Shown piece after piece: positions 19,171 through 28,086 of a stretch of DNA of 64,000 bases. How positions within the stretch are numbered: position 1 is the first letter of the stretch; each line of letters starts with the position of its first letter. The stretch spans positions 4,661,501 through 4,725,500 of the forward strand of contig NZ_FXUY01000001.1 in assembly GCF_900182985.1 (NCBI RefSeq), written 5' to 3'. The position numbers were made by a program, and so were the translations under genes. The notes beneath the pieces are model-generated. The model saw nothing but the letters and a program-made list of their open reading frames with translations. It was not told the DNA's origin and did no database searches. The stretch comes from Pseudomonas helmanticensis (GTDB taxonomy: Bacteria; Pseudomonadota; Gammaproteobacteria; Pseudomonadales; Pseudomonadaceae).

Positions 19171-20354
19171 GTCGAGTCAATCTGGCAATCATCGGTGGCG
19201 GTCTGGTCGGCGCCAGTCTGGCGTTGGCCTTGCAGGCCGGGGCCAAGGCGCGCGGCTGGAAGATCGTGCTGATCGAGCCGTTCGCCCCCGGCGACAGCTG
19301 GCAGCCGAGCTACGACGCGCGTTCGTCGGCGTTGTCCTTTGGCTCGCGGCAGATTTATCAACGCTTGGGCGTGTGGCAGGAAATCTCCCGCCGCGCCGAG
19401 CCGATCAAACAGATTCACGTCTCCGACCGTGGCCGTTTCTCCACCGCGCGTCTGTCGGCGATGGAAGAGGGCGTGCCGGCGCTCGGTTATGTGGTGGAAA
19501 ACGCCTGGCTCGGTCAGTGCCTGTGGCAGCACGTTGATAAAGACGTGATCAGCTGGCGCTGCCCGGCGGAAGTCACGCGCATGGAACCGCTGCCCGACGG
19601 CTATCGCCTGACCCTCAACGATGAAACCACGCTGGAATGCGACCTCGCCGTACTCGCCGATGGCGGTCGTTCCGGTCTGCGCGAACAGCTGGGCATCAAC
19701 GTGCGCAAGCGTCCGTACAACCAAAGCGCGCTGATCGCCAACATCACCCCGAGCGAAGCGCACAACGGCATGGCTTTCGAGCGCTTCACCGACGAAGGGC
19801 CGATGGCGCTGCTGCCGCTCCCGGACAACCGTTGCGCTCTGGTCTGGACCCGTTTGGGAATGGACGCGCAGCGTCTGGCCGATTTGAGCGAACGCGACTT
19901 CCTCAGCGAATTGCAGGGCGTGTTCGGTTACCGCCTCGGTACGCTGAAACAGGTCGGCGCGCGACATTTGTATCCGCTGACGCTGGTCGAGGCCGAAGAG
20001 CAAGTGCGCTCGCATCTGGCCGTGCTCGGTAACGCGGCGCACAGCCTGCATCCGATTGCCGGGCAGGGTTTCAACCTGTCACTGCGCGATGCCGATGCCC
20101 TGGCTGCTGCGTTGCTGTCGAGCGACAAGCCGCTGGGCGATTTCGCCACGTTGCAGGCCTATCGCGAGCGTCAGCGTCTCGATCAGGACCTCACCGTCGG
20201 TTTCTCCGATCAGGTCACGCGCCTGTTCGGCAGCACGCAACCGTTGGTCTCGCTGGGGCGCAACATCGGTTTGCTTGGTCTCGATTTGCTGCCGCCAGCT
20301 AAACGCTGGTTTGCGCGGCAGGCCATGGGGTTGGGGACGCGTCCGGATGCTTAA
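19167..20354 (+). CDS. ubiH: 2-octaprenyl-6-methoxyphenol hydroxylase UbiH
   Basis: UbiH is an FAD monooxygenase that hydroxylates the ubiquinone ring at C1. The 395-residue product shows the FAD dinucleotide motif IIGGGLVGASLALAL at 7-21 and the second FAD motif VLGNAAHSLHPIAGQGFNL near 290-308. The Asn after Gly is characteristic of UbiH rather than UbiI. It overlaps pepP upstream and the DUF4442 gene downstream, so it is part of one operon. Confidence 0.94.
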   Translation: MSRVNLAIIGGGLVGASLALALQAGAKARGWKIVLIEPFAPGDSWQPSYDARSSALSFGSRQIYQRLGVWQEISRRAEPIKQIHVSDRGRFSTARLSAMEEGVPALGYVVENAWLGQCLWQHVDKDVISWRCPAEVTRMEPLPDGYRLTLNDETTLECDLAVLADGGRSGLREQLGINVRKRPYNQSALIANITPSEAHNGMAFERFTDEGPMALLPLPDNRCALVWTRLGMDAQRLADLSERDFLSELQGVFGYRLGTLKQVGARHLYPLTLVEAEEQVRSHLAVLGNAAHSLHPIAGQGFNLSLRDADALAAALLSSDKPLGDFATLQAYRERQRLDQDLTVGFSDQVTRLFGSTQPLVSLGRNIGLLGLDLLPPAKRWFARQAMGLGTRPDA

Positions 20355-20832
20355 GTGGCTGACTACAAAATTCGGCAAGGCGCGGTTGATGCGCTGGGTG
20401 ATGACGTTTTACCCGCCATACCTCGGTGCTGGCGTGCGCGTGCGGCACATCAGCGATGACTTCCGCGATGTTCAGGTGTCGATGGGTCTCGGCTGGTACA
20501 ACCGCAACTATGTCGGCACCCAGTTCGGCGGCAGCCTGTATTCGATGGTCGATCCGTTCTTCATGCTGATGCTTATGGAAAACCTTGGCTCGAAATACAT
20601 CGTCTGGGACAAGGCTGCCGACATCGATTTCATCGCGCCGGGCAAAGGCCCGGTGTTCGCCCGGTTCACCATCGACGAAACCTTGCTCGGCGAGATCCGC
20701 CGGCAGACCGCCAATGGCGAGAAATACCTGCCGCAGTTGCAGGTCGATATTCATGACGGCGCCGGCAATCTGGTGGCGCGGGTCGGTAAAACCCTTTACG
20801 TGCGGCTCAAGCCGCAAGCGAGACAGGCTTAA
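20347..20832 (+). CDS. DUF4442 (hotdog-fold thioesterase-like) protein
   Basis: The 161-residue product resembles DUF4442 proteins, which share the hotdog fold of thioesterases. Visible blocks are YNRNYVGTQFGGSLYSMVDPF near residues 52-72 and IDFIAPGKGPVFARF after it. The ATG at 20347 overlaps the ubiH stop by 8 bp. It lies between two ubiquinone hydroxylase genes, so a role near ubiquinone or lipid metabolism is plausible but unproven. Confidence 0.85.
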   Translation: MLKWLTTKFGKARLMRWVMTFYPPYLGAGVRVRHISDDFRDVQVSMGLGWYNRNYVGTQFGGSLYSMVDPFFMLMLMENLGSKYIVWDKAADIDFIAPGKGPVFARFTIDETLLGEIRRQTANGEKYLPQLQVDIHDGAGNLVARVGKTLYVRLKPQARQA

Positions 20833-20835
20833 AGC

Positions 20836-22059
20836 ATGGAAATGCGCGCAGATCTGCTGATTGTCGGAGCCGGAATGGTCGGCAGCGCCTTGGCGTTGGC
20901 GTTGCAGGACAGCGGGCTGGAAGTCCTGTTGCTCGACGGTAGCCCGCTGAGCGTCAAACCGTTCGACGCCGAAGCCGCGTTTGAACCGCGGGTGAGCGCC
21001 CTGTCAGCGGCGAGCCAGCGGATTCTCGAACGCCTCGGCGTGTGGGAGGGGATCGCCGCACGGCGCAGCAGCCCATACACCGACATGCACGTCTGGGACG
21101 GCAGCGGCACTGGGCAGATTCATTTCTCGGCGAGCAGTGTGCATGCCGAGGTGCTCGGACATATCGTCGAAAACCGCGTGGTGCAGGACGCCTTGCTCGA
21201 CCGTCTGCACGATTGCGATCTGGGCATGCTGGCCAATGCGCGACTGGAACAGATGCGTCGTTCCGGTGATGACTGGCTGCTGACGTTGGCCGATGGTCGT
21301 CAGTTGCGCGCACCGTTGGTGATCGCCGCTGACGGCGCCAACTCGGCCGTGCGCCGGCTGACCGGCGTGGCGACTCGTGAATGGGATTACCTGCATCACG
21401 CCATTGTCACCAGCGTGCGCAGCAGCAAGCCGCACCAGATGACTGCATGGCAGCGCTTCACCGATCACGGGCCGCTGGCGTTTTTGCCGCTGGAGCGTGA
21501 CGGGCAGCAGGATTGGTGTTCGATCGTTTGGTCGACCACACCGAGCGAAGCCGAGCGTTTGATGGCGCTGGATGAAGCGGCTTTCTGTCGAGAGCTGGAG
21601 CGCGCCTTTGAGGGGCGTCTCGGCGAAGTGATCAGTGCCGATCCGCGACTGTGCGTGCCGCTGCGTCAGCGTCATGCCAAGCGTTATGTGGCGCAAGGGC
21701 TGGCGCTGATCGGCGATGCGGCGCACACCATTCACCCGTTGGCGGGGCAGGGTGTGAACCTTGGTTTCCTTGATGCGGCGGTGCTGGCCGAAGTGTTGCT
21801 GCAAGCGGCTGAGCGCGGTGAGCGTCTGGCGGATGTGAAAGTGCTGAGCCGTTACGAGCGTCGGCGCATGCCGCATAATCTCGCGCTGATGGCGGCGATG
21901 GAAGGGTTTGAGCGGTTGTTTCAGGCTGACCCGTTGCCGGTGCGCTGGTTGCGTAATGCCGGGTTGAAGCTGGTGGAGCAGATGCCCGAGGCGAAAGCAT
22001 TGTTTGTGCGCGAAGCCCTCGGGTTGACCGGTGATCTTCCGGCCCTCGCCAAACCCTGA
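20836..22059 (+). CDS. ubiI: UbiI/VisC-type ubiquinone FAD monooxygenase
   Basis: This aerobic FAD-dependent hydroxylase is predicted to act on the ubiquinone ring (C5 in the UbiI class). The 407-residue product has LLIVGAGMVGSALALAL at 7-23, the DG motif VIAADGANSAVRRL near 157, and LIGDAAHTIHPLAGQGVNL near 291. The canonical GDAAH distinguishes it from UbiH. It starts 3 bp after the DUF4442 stop and closes the operon, which ends in a REP cluster. UbiF-type specificity cannot be excluded. Confidence 0.88.
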   Translation: MEMRADLLIVGAGMVGSALALALQDSGLEVLLLDGSPLSVKPFDAEAAFEPRVSALSAASQRILERLGVWEGIAARRSSPYTDMHVWDGSGTGQIHFSASSVHAEVLGHIVENRVVQDALLDRLHDCDLGMLANARLEQMRRSGDDWLLTLADGRQLRAPLVIAADGANSAVRRLTGVATREWDYLHHAIVTSVRSSKPHQMTAWQRFTDHGPLAFLPLERDGQQDWCSIVWSTTPSEAERLMALDEAAFCRELERAFEGRLGEVISADPRLCVPLRQRHAKRYVAQGLALIGDAAHTIHPLAGQGVNLGFLDAAVLAEVLLQAAERGERLADVKVLSRYERRRMPHNLALMAAMEGFERLFQADPLPVRWLRNAGLKLVEQMPEAKALFVREALGLTGDLPALAKP

Positions 22060-22082
22060 GATTTTCGTTGTTGCTGCTGACC

Positions 22083-22109
22083 TCATCGCGAGCGGGCTCA
22101 CTCCTGCAT
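22083..22109. repeat. Single REP, family B
   Basis: A lone, slightly diverged copy of the GAGCGGGCTCACTCCTGC element lies 24 bp after the ubiI stop, without its inverted partner. The family A pair follows immediately. Confidence 0.7.
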
Positions 22110-22121
22110 TTGAAATGCGTT

Positions 22122-22207
22122 CCCCTGTAGGAGCTGCCGAAGGCTGCGATCTTTTGATGTTGTTTTTAAGATCAAAAGATCGCAGCCTTCGGCAGCTCCT
22201 ACAGGGG
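22122..22207. repeat. Inverted REP pair, family A (GGCTGCGATCTTTTGAT type)
   Basis: Arms 22122-22158 and 22171-22207 are a perfect 37-nt inverted repeat with a 12-nt loop; each contains GGCTGCGATCTTTTGAT. It follows ubiI with no classical terminator nearby. Five further full or partial copies of this family occur in the window. Confidence 0.92.
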
Positions 22208-22265
22208 GTGTGGTCAACTGTGCAACATCTGGTAACTCCTTCAAAAAGAGTTCGATTGAGGTGGT

Positions 22266-22286
22266 AAATGTGAGTCCTTATCATTT
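22266..22286. promoter_or_regulatory. Candidate Fur box upstream of the iron-type binding protein
   Basis: AAATG (22266-22270), 11 bp and CATTT (22282-22286), with TTATCATTT on the right arm, resemble a degenerate Fur box 33 bp before the ATG. The left arm fits poorly, so this is tentative and leans on the gene's predicted iron role. Confidence 0.35.
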
Positions 22287-22318
22287 GGCCCACATTTCCC
22301 GACCGAGAGACCACTCCC

Positions 22319-23323
22319 ATGTTGGCACCCAAGCGTCTTCTGACCGCACTGGCCCTGACCCTGATCGGCAGTACAACGGCCCAGGCCGCTGATGAGGTGG
22401 TGGTTTACTCGTCGCGCATCGACGAACTGATCAAACCGGTCTTTGATGCCTACACCGCCAAGACCGGGGTGAAGATCAAGTTCATCACCGACAAGGAAGC
22501 GCCGCTGATGCAGCGCATCAAGGCCGAAGGTGAAAACGCCACCGCCGACCTGCTGCTCACCGTCGACGCCGGCAACCTCTGGCAAGCCGAGCAGATGGGC
22601 ATCCTGCAGCCATTCACCTCGAAAACCATCGACGCCAATATTCCCCTGCAATATCGCTCGTCCACCCACGCATGGACCGGCCTGAGCCTGCGCGCGCGGA
22701 CCATCGCTTACTCCACCCAACGCGTGAAGCCGGGCGAACTGACCACTTACGAAGCGCTGGCCGACAAGAACTGGGAAGGGCGCCTGTGCCTGCGCACGGC
22801 GAAGAAGGTCTACAACCAGTCGCTGACCGCGACCATGATCGAAGTTCACGGCGCGACGAAGACCGAGGAAATCCTCAAGGGCTGGGTCAACAACCTGTCG
22901 ACCGACGTGTTCTCTGATGACGTCGCTGTGCTCGAAGCGATCAACGCCGGCCAGTGCGACGTTGGCATCGTCAACACTTACTACTACGGTCGCCTGCACA
23001 AGCAGAAGCCGGAGCTGCCGGTGAAATTGTTCTGGCCAAACCAGGCCGATCGCGGCGTGCATGTGAACCTGTCGGGCATCGGCCTGACCAAACATGCGCC
23101 GCACCCGGAAGCCGCCAAGGCTTTGGTTGAGTGGATGACCACGCCGGAAGCGCAGAAGATCTTTGCCGACGTGAACCAGGAGTTCCCGGCCAACCCGGCG
23201 GTGGCGCCTTCGCAGGAAGTGGCGGCGTGGGGCAAGTTCATTGCTGATACGTTGCCGGTGGAAGTGGCGGGCAAGCGTCAGGCTGAGGCGATCCGCATGA
23301 TGGATCGGGCGGGTTGGAACTGA
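22319..23323 (+). CDS. Periplasmic Fe(III)-type ABC substrate-binding protein
   Basis: This is a ferric-binding-protein-like solute receptor of 334 residues. A signal peptide (1-23, ending TAQAA) is followed by [24 protein letters not shown], the usual FbpA/FutA opening. The iron-binding tyrosine cluster appears as VNTYYYGR near residue 220. The adjacent downstream gene encodes a matching permease; no ATPase gene is present. A related binding of other trivalent metals or polyamines is less likely given the tyrosines. Confidence 0.9.
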   Translation: MLAPKRLLTALALTLIGSTTAQAADEVVVYSSRIDELIKPVFDAYTAKTGVKIKFITDKEAPLMQRIKAEGENATADLLLTVDAGNLWQAEQMGILQPFTSKTIDANIPLQYRSSTHAWTGLSLRARTIAYSTQRVKPGELTTYEALADKNWEGRLCLRTAKKVYNQSLTATMIEVHGATKTEEILKGWVNNLSTDVFSDDVAVLEAINAGQCDVGIVNTYYYGRLHKQKPELPVKLFWPNQADRGVHVNLSGIGLTKHAPHPEAAKALVEWMTTPEAQKIFADVNQEFPANPAVAPSQEVAAWGKFIADTLPVEVAGKRQAEAIRMMDRAGWN

Positions 23324-23358
23324 ATCGTTTCGAAAGATTTGTTTGATTCAAAAACCAG

Positions 23359-23506
23359 CCCCTCACCCCAGCCCTCTCCCAAGGGCGAGGGAGCCGGCTT
23401 GTGTTGTTTTCGACACTTGAGTTCGGCTCGATATTTCAGGTCGGCGTAAATCGAAAGAGCACCTCGGTCAGTCCCCTCTCCCTCTGGGAGAGGGTTAGGG
23501 TGAGGG
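23359..23506. repeat. Inverted repeat, family D (CCTCACCC...CCCTCTCCC type)
   Basis: A C-rich unit at 23359-23380 (CCCCTCACCCCAGCCCTCTC) and its near-complement at 23486-23506 (GAGAGGGTTAGGGTGAGGG) flank about 105 bp. It fills the gap between the binding-protein and permease genes and may reduce expression of the permease relative to the receptor. Confidence 0.75.
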
Positions 23507-23567
23507 CAGCAATCTCAACCTGAAACACCTCATCCAAGAACACCCCATTCCCTCCAGAGACCCAAAA

Positions 23568-25184
23568 GTGGCCCACCCCGCCCAACGCCGCTGGTACCCC
23601 ATCGTCTTCGCCATCGCCGCGTTGGTGCTGCTGCCCCTGAGCGTTCTGCTGCTCTCCTGGCAGACCATCGATCAACAAATCTGGTCGCACCTGTGGCAAA
23701 CCCAGATGCCGCGCCTGCTCGGCAACACCCTGACGCTGGTACTCGGCGTTGGCGTTGGCGTAACCCTGCTCGGCGTCAGCCTCGCCTGGCTCACCAGCCT
23801 CTGCGAATTCCCCGGCCGGCGCTGGCTCGACTGGGCGCTGATGCTGCCGTTCGCCATCCCCGCCTACGTGCTGGCCTTCGTCTTCGTCGGCCTGCTCGAT
23901 TTTGCCGGCCCGGTGCAAACCCTGCTGCGTGAATGGTTCGGCAGCGGCCTGCGTCTTCCCCGGGTACGCTCCACCGGCGGGGTGATTATCGTGTTGGTGC
24001 TGGTCTTCTATCCCTACGTCTACCTGCTGGCGCGCACCGCGTTTCTCGCCCAAGGCAAAGGCCTGATGGAAGCTGCGCGAGTGCTCGGTCAATCGCCATG
24101 GCAGGCTTTCTGGCGTGTGGCGTTGCCGATGGCGCGTCCGGCCATCGGTGCCGGTGTGGCGCTGGCGCTGATGGAAACCCTGGCGGATTTCGGCGCGGTG
24201 TCGGTGTTCAACTTCGACACCTTCACCACGGCGATCTACAAAACCTGGTACGGCTTCTTCAGCCTGTCGAGCGCGGCGCAACTGGCCAGCCTGTTGCTAC
24301 TGGTGGTAATGCTGGTGCTGTACGGTGAACGCCGTGCGCGCGGCGCGAATCGGGCAAGTAACGAGCGGCCCCGGATCAAGGCGTTGTACCACCTGCGTGG
24401 ATTCAAGGCGTTCGCGGCGATGAGTTGGTGCGGCCTGGTCTTCGCCTGCGCCTTCGTCATTCCGATGCTGCAACTGATCGTCTGGTTCTGGCAGCGCGGC
24501 CGTTTCGATCTCGATGAACGTTACGTCGGGCTGATCGTCCACACGCTCTACCTCGGTGGCATGGCCGCGTTGATCACCGTCAGCGTCGCGCTGCTGCTGG
24601 CGTTCGCCCTGCGACTGGCGCCGACGCCGGCGATCAACTCCGGCGTTGGCCTGGCCAACCTCGGCTACGCGCTGCCGGGCTCGGTGCTGGCGGTGTCGAT
24701 CATGCTGGCGTTCAGTTATCTGGATCGCGAGCTGGTGATTCCGCTTTCGGGCTGGCTCGGTGGCGCAGGCAAACCGCTGTTGCTCGGCAGTCTGGCTGCA
24801 CTGCTGATGGCTTATCTGGTGCGCTTTATCGCGGTCGCTTATGGCCCGCTGGAAAACAGTCTGGCGCGTATACGGCCATCTTTGCCCGAAGCAGCACGTA
24901 GCCTCGGAGTCAGTGGGCCACGACTGTTTTTCAAAGTGTATCTGCCGCTGTTGCTGCCCGGCACGTTGAGCGCGGCGTTGCTGGTATTCGTCGATGTGCT
25001 CAAGGAAATGCCCGCGACCCTGCTGATGCGCCCGTTTGGCTGGGACACGCTGGCGGTGCGGATCTTCGAAATGACCAGCGAAGGCGAATGGGCGCGGGCC
25101 TCGTTGCCGGCGTTGACCCTGGTTCTGGTCGGGTTGTTGCCGGTCATCGGCCTGATCCGGCGCTCGGCGCACCGAAACACTTAG
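23568..25184 (+). CDS. Iron-type ABC transporter permease (FbpB-like)
   Basis: This is a double-length inner-membrane permease of 538 residues with about 12 hydrophobic segments, matching the fused FbpB/ThiP class. Both halves carry an EAA-like loop: LMEAARVLGQSPWQAFWRVALPM and LPEAARSLGVSGPRLFFKVYLPL. The start is a GTG at 23568 with only a weak AGAGA upstream, so the true start is less sure. It should work with the preceding receptor; the ATPase must come from elsewhere in the genome. Confidence 0.9.
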   Translation: MAHPAQRRWYPIVFAIAALVLLPLSVLLLSWQTIDQQIWSHLWQTQMPRLLGNTLTLVLGVGVGVTLLGVSLAWLTSLCEFPGRRWLDWALMLPFAIPAYVLAFVFVGLLDFAGPVQTLLREWFGSGLRLPRVRSTGGVIIVLVLVFYPYVYLLARTAFLAQGKGLMEAARVLGQSPWQAFWRVALPMARPAIGAGVALALMETLADFGAVSVFNFDTFTTAIYKTWYGFFSLSSAAQLASLLLLVVMLVLYGERRARGANRASNERPRIKALYHLRGFKAFAAMSWCGLVFACAFVIPMLQLIVWFWQRGRFDLDERYVGLIVHTLYLGGMAALITVSVALLLAFALRLAPTPAINSGVGLANLGYALPGSVLAVSIMLAFSYLDRELVIPLSGWLGGAGKPLLLGSLAALLMAYLVRFIAVAYGPLENSLARIRPSLPEAARSLGVSGPRLFFKVYLPLLLPGTLSAALLVFVDVLKEMPATLLMRPFGWDTLAVRIFEMTSEGEWARASLPALTLVLVGLLPVIGLIRRSAHRNT

Positions 25185-25213
25185 TCGTCAGTCCTGAATC
25201 ATGCGGCTACAAT
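25185..25213 (+). promoter_or_regulatory. Candidate sigma-70 promoter of gcvT
   Basis: TCGTCA (25185-25190), a 17-bp spacer and TACAAT (25208-25213) begin immediately after the permease stop. Predicted transcript start is near 25220. Confidence 0.5.
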
Positions 25214-25219
25214 GCGCGG

Positions 25220-25339
25220 CATTCGGTGCGGTTCGTCTGACAGACCCGTTCGCTGAAATCGGCTGAGAGCCTTCTATTTCAAGGCTTTCACCCGTGCAGC
25301 GGCTGTCCGCACCTTCGCCACGCCCGGAAGGAGAAACCC
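25220..25339 (+). promoter_or_regulatory. Structured 5' leader of gcvT, class unassigned
   Basis: The leader can close with GGTGCGG (25225-25231) against CCGCACC (25307-25313). Inside this, CGCTG (25251-25255) pairs with CAGCG (25297-25301), and AGCCTT (25268-25273) pairs with AAGGCT (25281-25286). GTCT...AGAC (25235-25245) gives a further small hairpin. The conserved core of the known glycine riboswitch (GGAGAG and the GGACAGAG-type end) is not present in recognisable form. AAGGAG before the ATG is the ribosome-binding site. Confidence 0.45.
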
Positions 25340-26422
25340 ATGGGACAGCGTACGCCTCTCTATGACCTGCATCTCGCCCTCGGCGCGAAGATGGTCGATT
25401 TTGGCGGTTGGGACATGCCACTGCATTACGGCTCGCAGGTCGAGGAGCACCACGAAGTGCGCCGCGATTGCGGGGTGTTCGATGTATCCCACATGACCGT
25501 GATCGACGTCACCGGCACCCAGGCCAAGGCCTGGCTTCAGCATTTGCTGGCCAATGATGTCGAGCGCCTGCATCGCCCCGGCCGTGCGTTGTACAGCACC
25601 ATGCTCAACGAGCATGGCGGCATCGTCGATGACATGATTGTCTACCGTCTCGATGACGCTTATCGCCTGGTGTTCAACGCCTCCACCCGCGATCAGGATC
25701 TGGCGTGGATGAATGCCCAGCTCGGCGGTTACGACGTGCAACTGCACGAGCGCTCCGAGCTGGCGATGCTCGCCATTCAAGGCCCGCAGGCCCGGCAGAA
25801 AATCGCCGAACTGGTCACCCAATCGCGCGCCACGCTGATCCAGCACCTGAAACCCTTCGAAGGCTACACCGACGGTGACTGGTTCATTGCCCGCACCGGT
25901 TACACCGGTGAAGACGGTCTGGAAATCTGTCTGCCGGCCAATCAGGCGCCGGGGTTCTTCAACGATCTGGTCGGTGCCGGCATTTCCCCGATTGGCCTCG
26001 GTGCCCGCGACACTCTGCGCGTCGAAGCCGGGATGAACCTCTACGGCCAGGATATTCATCAGGACGTTTCGCCGCTGGCGTCGAACATGGCCTGGAGCAT
26101 TGCCTGGGAACCGGCCACACGCCAGTTCATTGGCCGCGCCGCGCTGGAAGCGGAAAAAGCCGCCGGTGTTGCGCACAAACTGGTCGGCCTGGTGCTCGAA
26201 GAGCGCGGTGTCTTGCGTGCCCATCAGGTGGTTCGTATCGCCGATGTTGGCGAAGGGGAGATCACCAGTGGTAGTTTCTCTCCTACGCTAAGCAAATCGA
26301 TTGCCCTGGCGCGTGTTCCGATGGCAACCGCCGACCGCGCCGAAGTGGAAATCCGTGGCAAATGGTACCCGGTACGGGTGGTCAAACCGACCTTCGTACG
26401 CCATGGCAAAACTTTGATCTAA
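25340..26422 (+). CDS. gcvT: Glycine cleavage system T protein (aminomethyltransferase)
   Basis: GcvT transfers the aminomethyl carbon from lipoylated H protein to tetrahydrofolate, releasing ammonia. The 360-residue product has LYDLHLALGAKMVDFGGWDMPLHY at the start, the conserved VFDVSHM near residue 48, and the folate-site region SRTGYTGEDGLEI-like block ARTGYTGEDGLEICLP. The gene leads the gcvT-gcvH unit behind a structured leader. Confidence 0.96.
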   Translation: MGQRTPLYDLHLALGAKMVDFGGWDMPLHYGSQVEEHHEVRRDCGVFDVSHMTVIDVTGTQAKAWLQHLLANDVERLHRPGRALYSTMLNEHGGIVDDMIVYRLDDAYRLVFNASTRDQDLAWMNAQLGGYDVQLHERSELAMLAIQGPQARQKIAELVTQSRATLIQHLKPFEGYTDGDWFIARTGYTGEDGLEICLPANQAPGFFNDLVGAGISPIGLGARDTLRVEAGMNLYGQDIHQDVSPLASNMAWSIAWEPATRQFIGRAALEAEKAAGVAHKLVGLVLEERGVLRAHQVVRIADVGEGEITSGSFSPTLSKSIALARVPMATADRAEVEIRGKWYPVRVVKPTFVRHGKTLI

Positions 26423-26470
26423 CCTTTTCCGGCGGGCACGACCGCTGACAATTTCTCGAGGACACCGAAG

Positions 26471-26854
26471 ATGAGCGATATCCCTGCCGACCTGCGTTTT
26501 GCCGAAAGTCATGAATGGGCACGTCTGGAAGCCGACGGCACCGTCACCGTGGGCATCAGCGATCACGCGCAGGAAGCGCTGGGCGATGTGGTGTTCGTCG
26601 AGCTGACCGAAGTGGGCAAGGTCTTTGCCGCTGAAGATCAGGCCGGTGTCGTTGAGTCGGTGAAAGCCGCCTCCGACATCTATTCGCCGATCAGCGGTGA
26701 AGTCATCGCGATCAACGAAGAGCTGAGCGGCTCCCCGGAACTGCTGAACTCCGACCCGTACGGCGCTTGGATCTTCAAGATCAAGCCAAGCGACACGACT
26801 GAGCTGGACAAGCTGCTCGACGCTGCTGCCTACAAAGCCGCCATCGGCGAGTAA
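26471..26854 (+). CDS. gcvH: Glycine cleavage system H protein
   Basis: GcvH carries the aminomethyl intermediate on a lipoyl arm between the P, T and L proteins. The 127-residue product has the lipoylated lysine in [14 protein letters not shown] near residue 65 and the typical opening [16 protein letters not shown]. It lies 48 bp after gcvT. A REP hairpin and an inverted aminotransferase gene separate it from gcvP, although gcvP acts in the same complex. Confidence 0.97.
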   Translation: MSDIPADLRFAESHEWARLEADGTVTVGISDHAQEALGDVVFVELTEVGKVFAAEDQAGVVESVKAASDIYSPISGEVIAINEELSGSPELLNSDPYGAWIFKIKPSDTTELDKLLDAAAYKAAIGE

Positions 26855-26864
26855 TCCGCGTACG

Positions 26865-26945
26865 TGTAGGCGCTGCCGCAGGCTGCGATCTTTTGATTTT
26901 ATAAAAGACAAGATCAAAAGATCGCAGCCTGCGGCAGCGCCTACA
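26865..26945. repeat. Inverted REP pair, family A
   Basis: Perfect 33-nt arms (26865-26897 and 26913-26945) contain GGCTGCGATCTTTTGAT. It fills the convergent gap between gcvH and the aminotransferase gene, and its right arm supplies the TAG stop codon of the latter at 26941-26943. Confidence 0.92.
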
Positions 26946-28086
26946 GGGTGCGATGCAGGACGGTTTTTACTGCGGCCACCGAGCGTTCGACGTCGTCCTT
27001 GGACATGGCGGTAAACATCGGCAGCGACACGATCAGTCGTCCGGCCCGCTCGGCCACCGGCAACATCCCTTCCTTGAAACCGCGCTCGCGGTACAGACTC
27101 AACAAATGAATCGGCGGGTAGTGATAGCCGATACCGATACCCTGCGCCTGCATCTGCTCCATGAAAATCGCCCGCGCCGGCAAGCCATCTGCACGTTCTG
27201 GCAATACCAGCTGAAACAGATGCCAGTTGCTGTGGGTGAAGTCCGCCGGCGGCAGTTGCGCGCCATAAACAGCTTCGAAGTCATCACCGAAACATTTGAA
27301 GTAGTGGCGGGCCAGTTCACGCCGATGCGCGGTCAGGCTTTCGATATGAGCGAATTGCCCGAGGCCGATGGTGGCTGCAACGTCAGTCATGTTGAACTTG
27401 CCGCCCAGCACATCGACGTCCAGGCCGTCGAAGCCGTTGCGGGTGACGCCCTGCAAGCGGTACTTCTCCGCCAGTCGCGCCTCTTCGGGGGTATTCAGCA
27501 CCAGGCAACCGCCCTCGGAGCACGTGACATTCTTGTTCGCCTGAAAACTGAACGACACGAAATCGCCGGTAGCGCCAATGCGCTGGCCATTCCAGCTCGA
27601 TCCCAAGGCCTGCGCGGCGTCTTCGACAATGCGCAGGTTGTGTTTGCGGGCAATCGCGTAGAGGCGATCCATGTCCACCGGTAAACCGGCCAGATACACC
27701 GGAATCAGCGCTTTGGTACGTGGCGTGATTGCCGCTTCAAGCTGATCCAGATCGATGTTGCGGGTCAGCGGATCGATGTCGGCAAATACCGGCGTGGCGC
27801 CCACCTCAAGGATCACGTTGGCGGTGGCCACCCAGGAAATCGGCGTGGTGATCACCTCGTCGCCGGGGCCGATGCCGGCAATGCGCAAGGCGATCTCCAT
27901 GGTGCAGGTGCCGGAATTGAAGGTGCGCACCGGGCGGCCGCCAAAGTATTCCGACAGTTGTGCTTCAAACGCCTGCACCTTCGGCCCGCTGGTGATCCAG
28001 CCGGAGCGCAGGACGTCGCCGACGGCGGCAATTGTCGCTTCATCAATGACGGGTTTGGAGAATGGCAGGAACGGCAGTGGGCTCAT
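26941..28086 (-). CDS. DegT/DnrJ/EryC1/StrS (ArnB-like) PLP aminotransferase
   Basis: This is a sugar-nucleotide aminotransferase family protein of 381 residues. It has SGWITSGPKV near residue 30, ATANVILEVGATPVFADID, the PLP aspartate in VEDAAQALGS, and the Schiff-base lysine in SFQANKNVTCSEGG near residue 180. Length and spacing resemble ArnB, which makes 4-amino-4-deoxy-arabinose for lipid A, but no other arn genes are nearby, so the substrate is open. The ATG at 28084-28086 gives the family N-terminus; no strong SD is visible. The gene is inserted in reverse between gcvH and gcvP. Confidence 0.88.
   Translation of the reverse strand: MSPLPFLPFSKPVIDEATIAAVGDVLRSGWITSGPKVQAFEAQLSEYFGGRPVRTFNSGTCTMEIALRIAGIGPGDEVITTPISWVATANVILEVGATPVFADIDPLTRNIDLDQLEAAITPRTKALIPVYLAGLPVDMDRLYAIARKHNLRIVEDAAQALGSSWNGQRIGATGDFVSFSFQANKNVTCSEGGCLVLNTPEEARLAEKYRLQGVTRNGFDGLDVDVLGGKFNMTDVAATIGLGQFAHIESLTAHRRELARHYFKCFGDDFEAVYGAQLPPADFTHSNWHLFQLVLPERADGLPARAIFMEQMQAQGIGIGYHYPPIHLLSLYRERGFKEGMLPVAERAGRLIVSLPMFTAMSKDDVERSVAAVKTVLHRTL

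Noticed and set aside
22071..22210. A CRISPR array suggested by repeated palindromic units
   Set aside because: The units are head-to-head REP pairs, not direct repeats with regular spacers; no cas genes occur.
25220..25339. Calling the gcvT leader a glycine riboswitch
   Set aside because: The conserved aptamer core sequence is missing; only the folding potential is reported.
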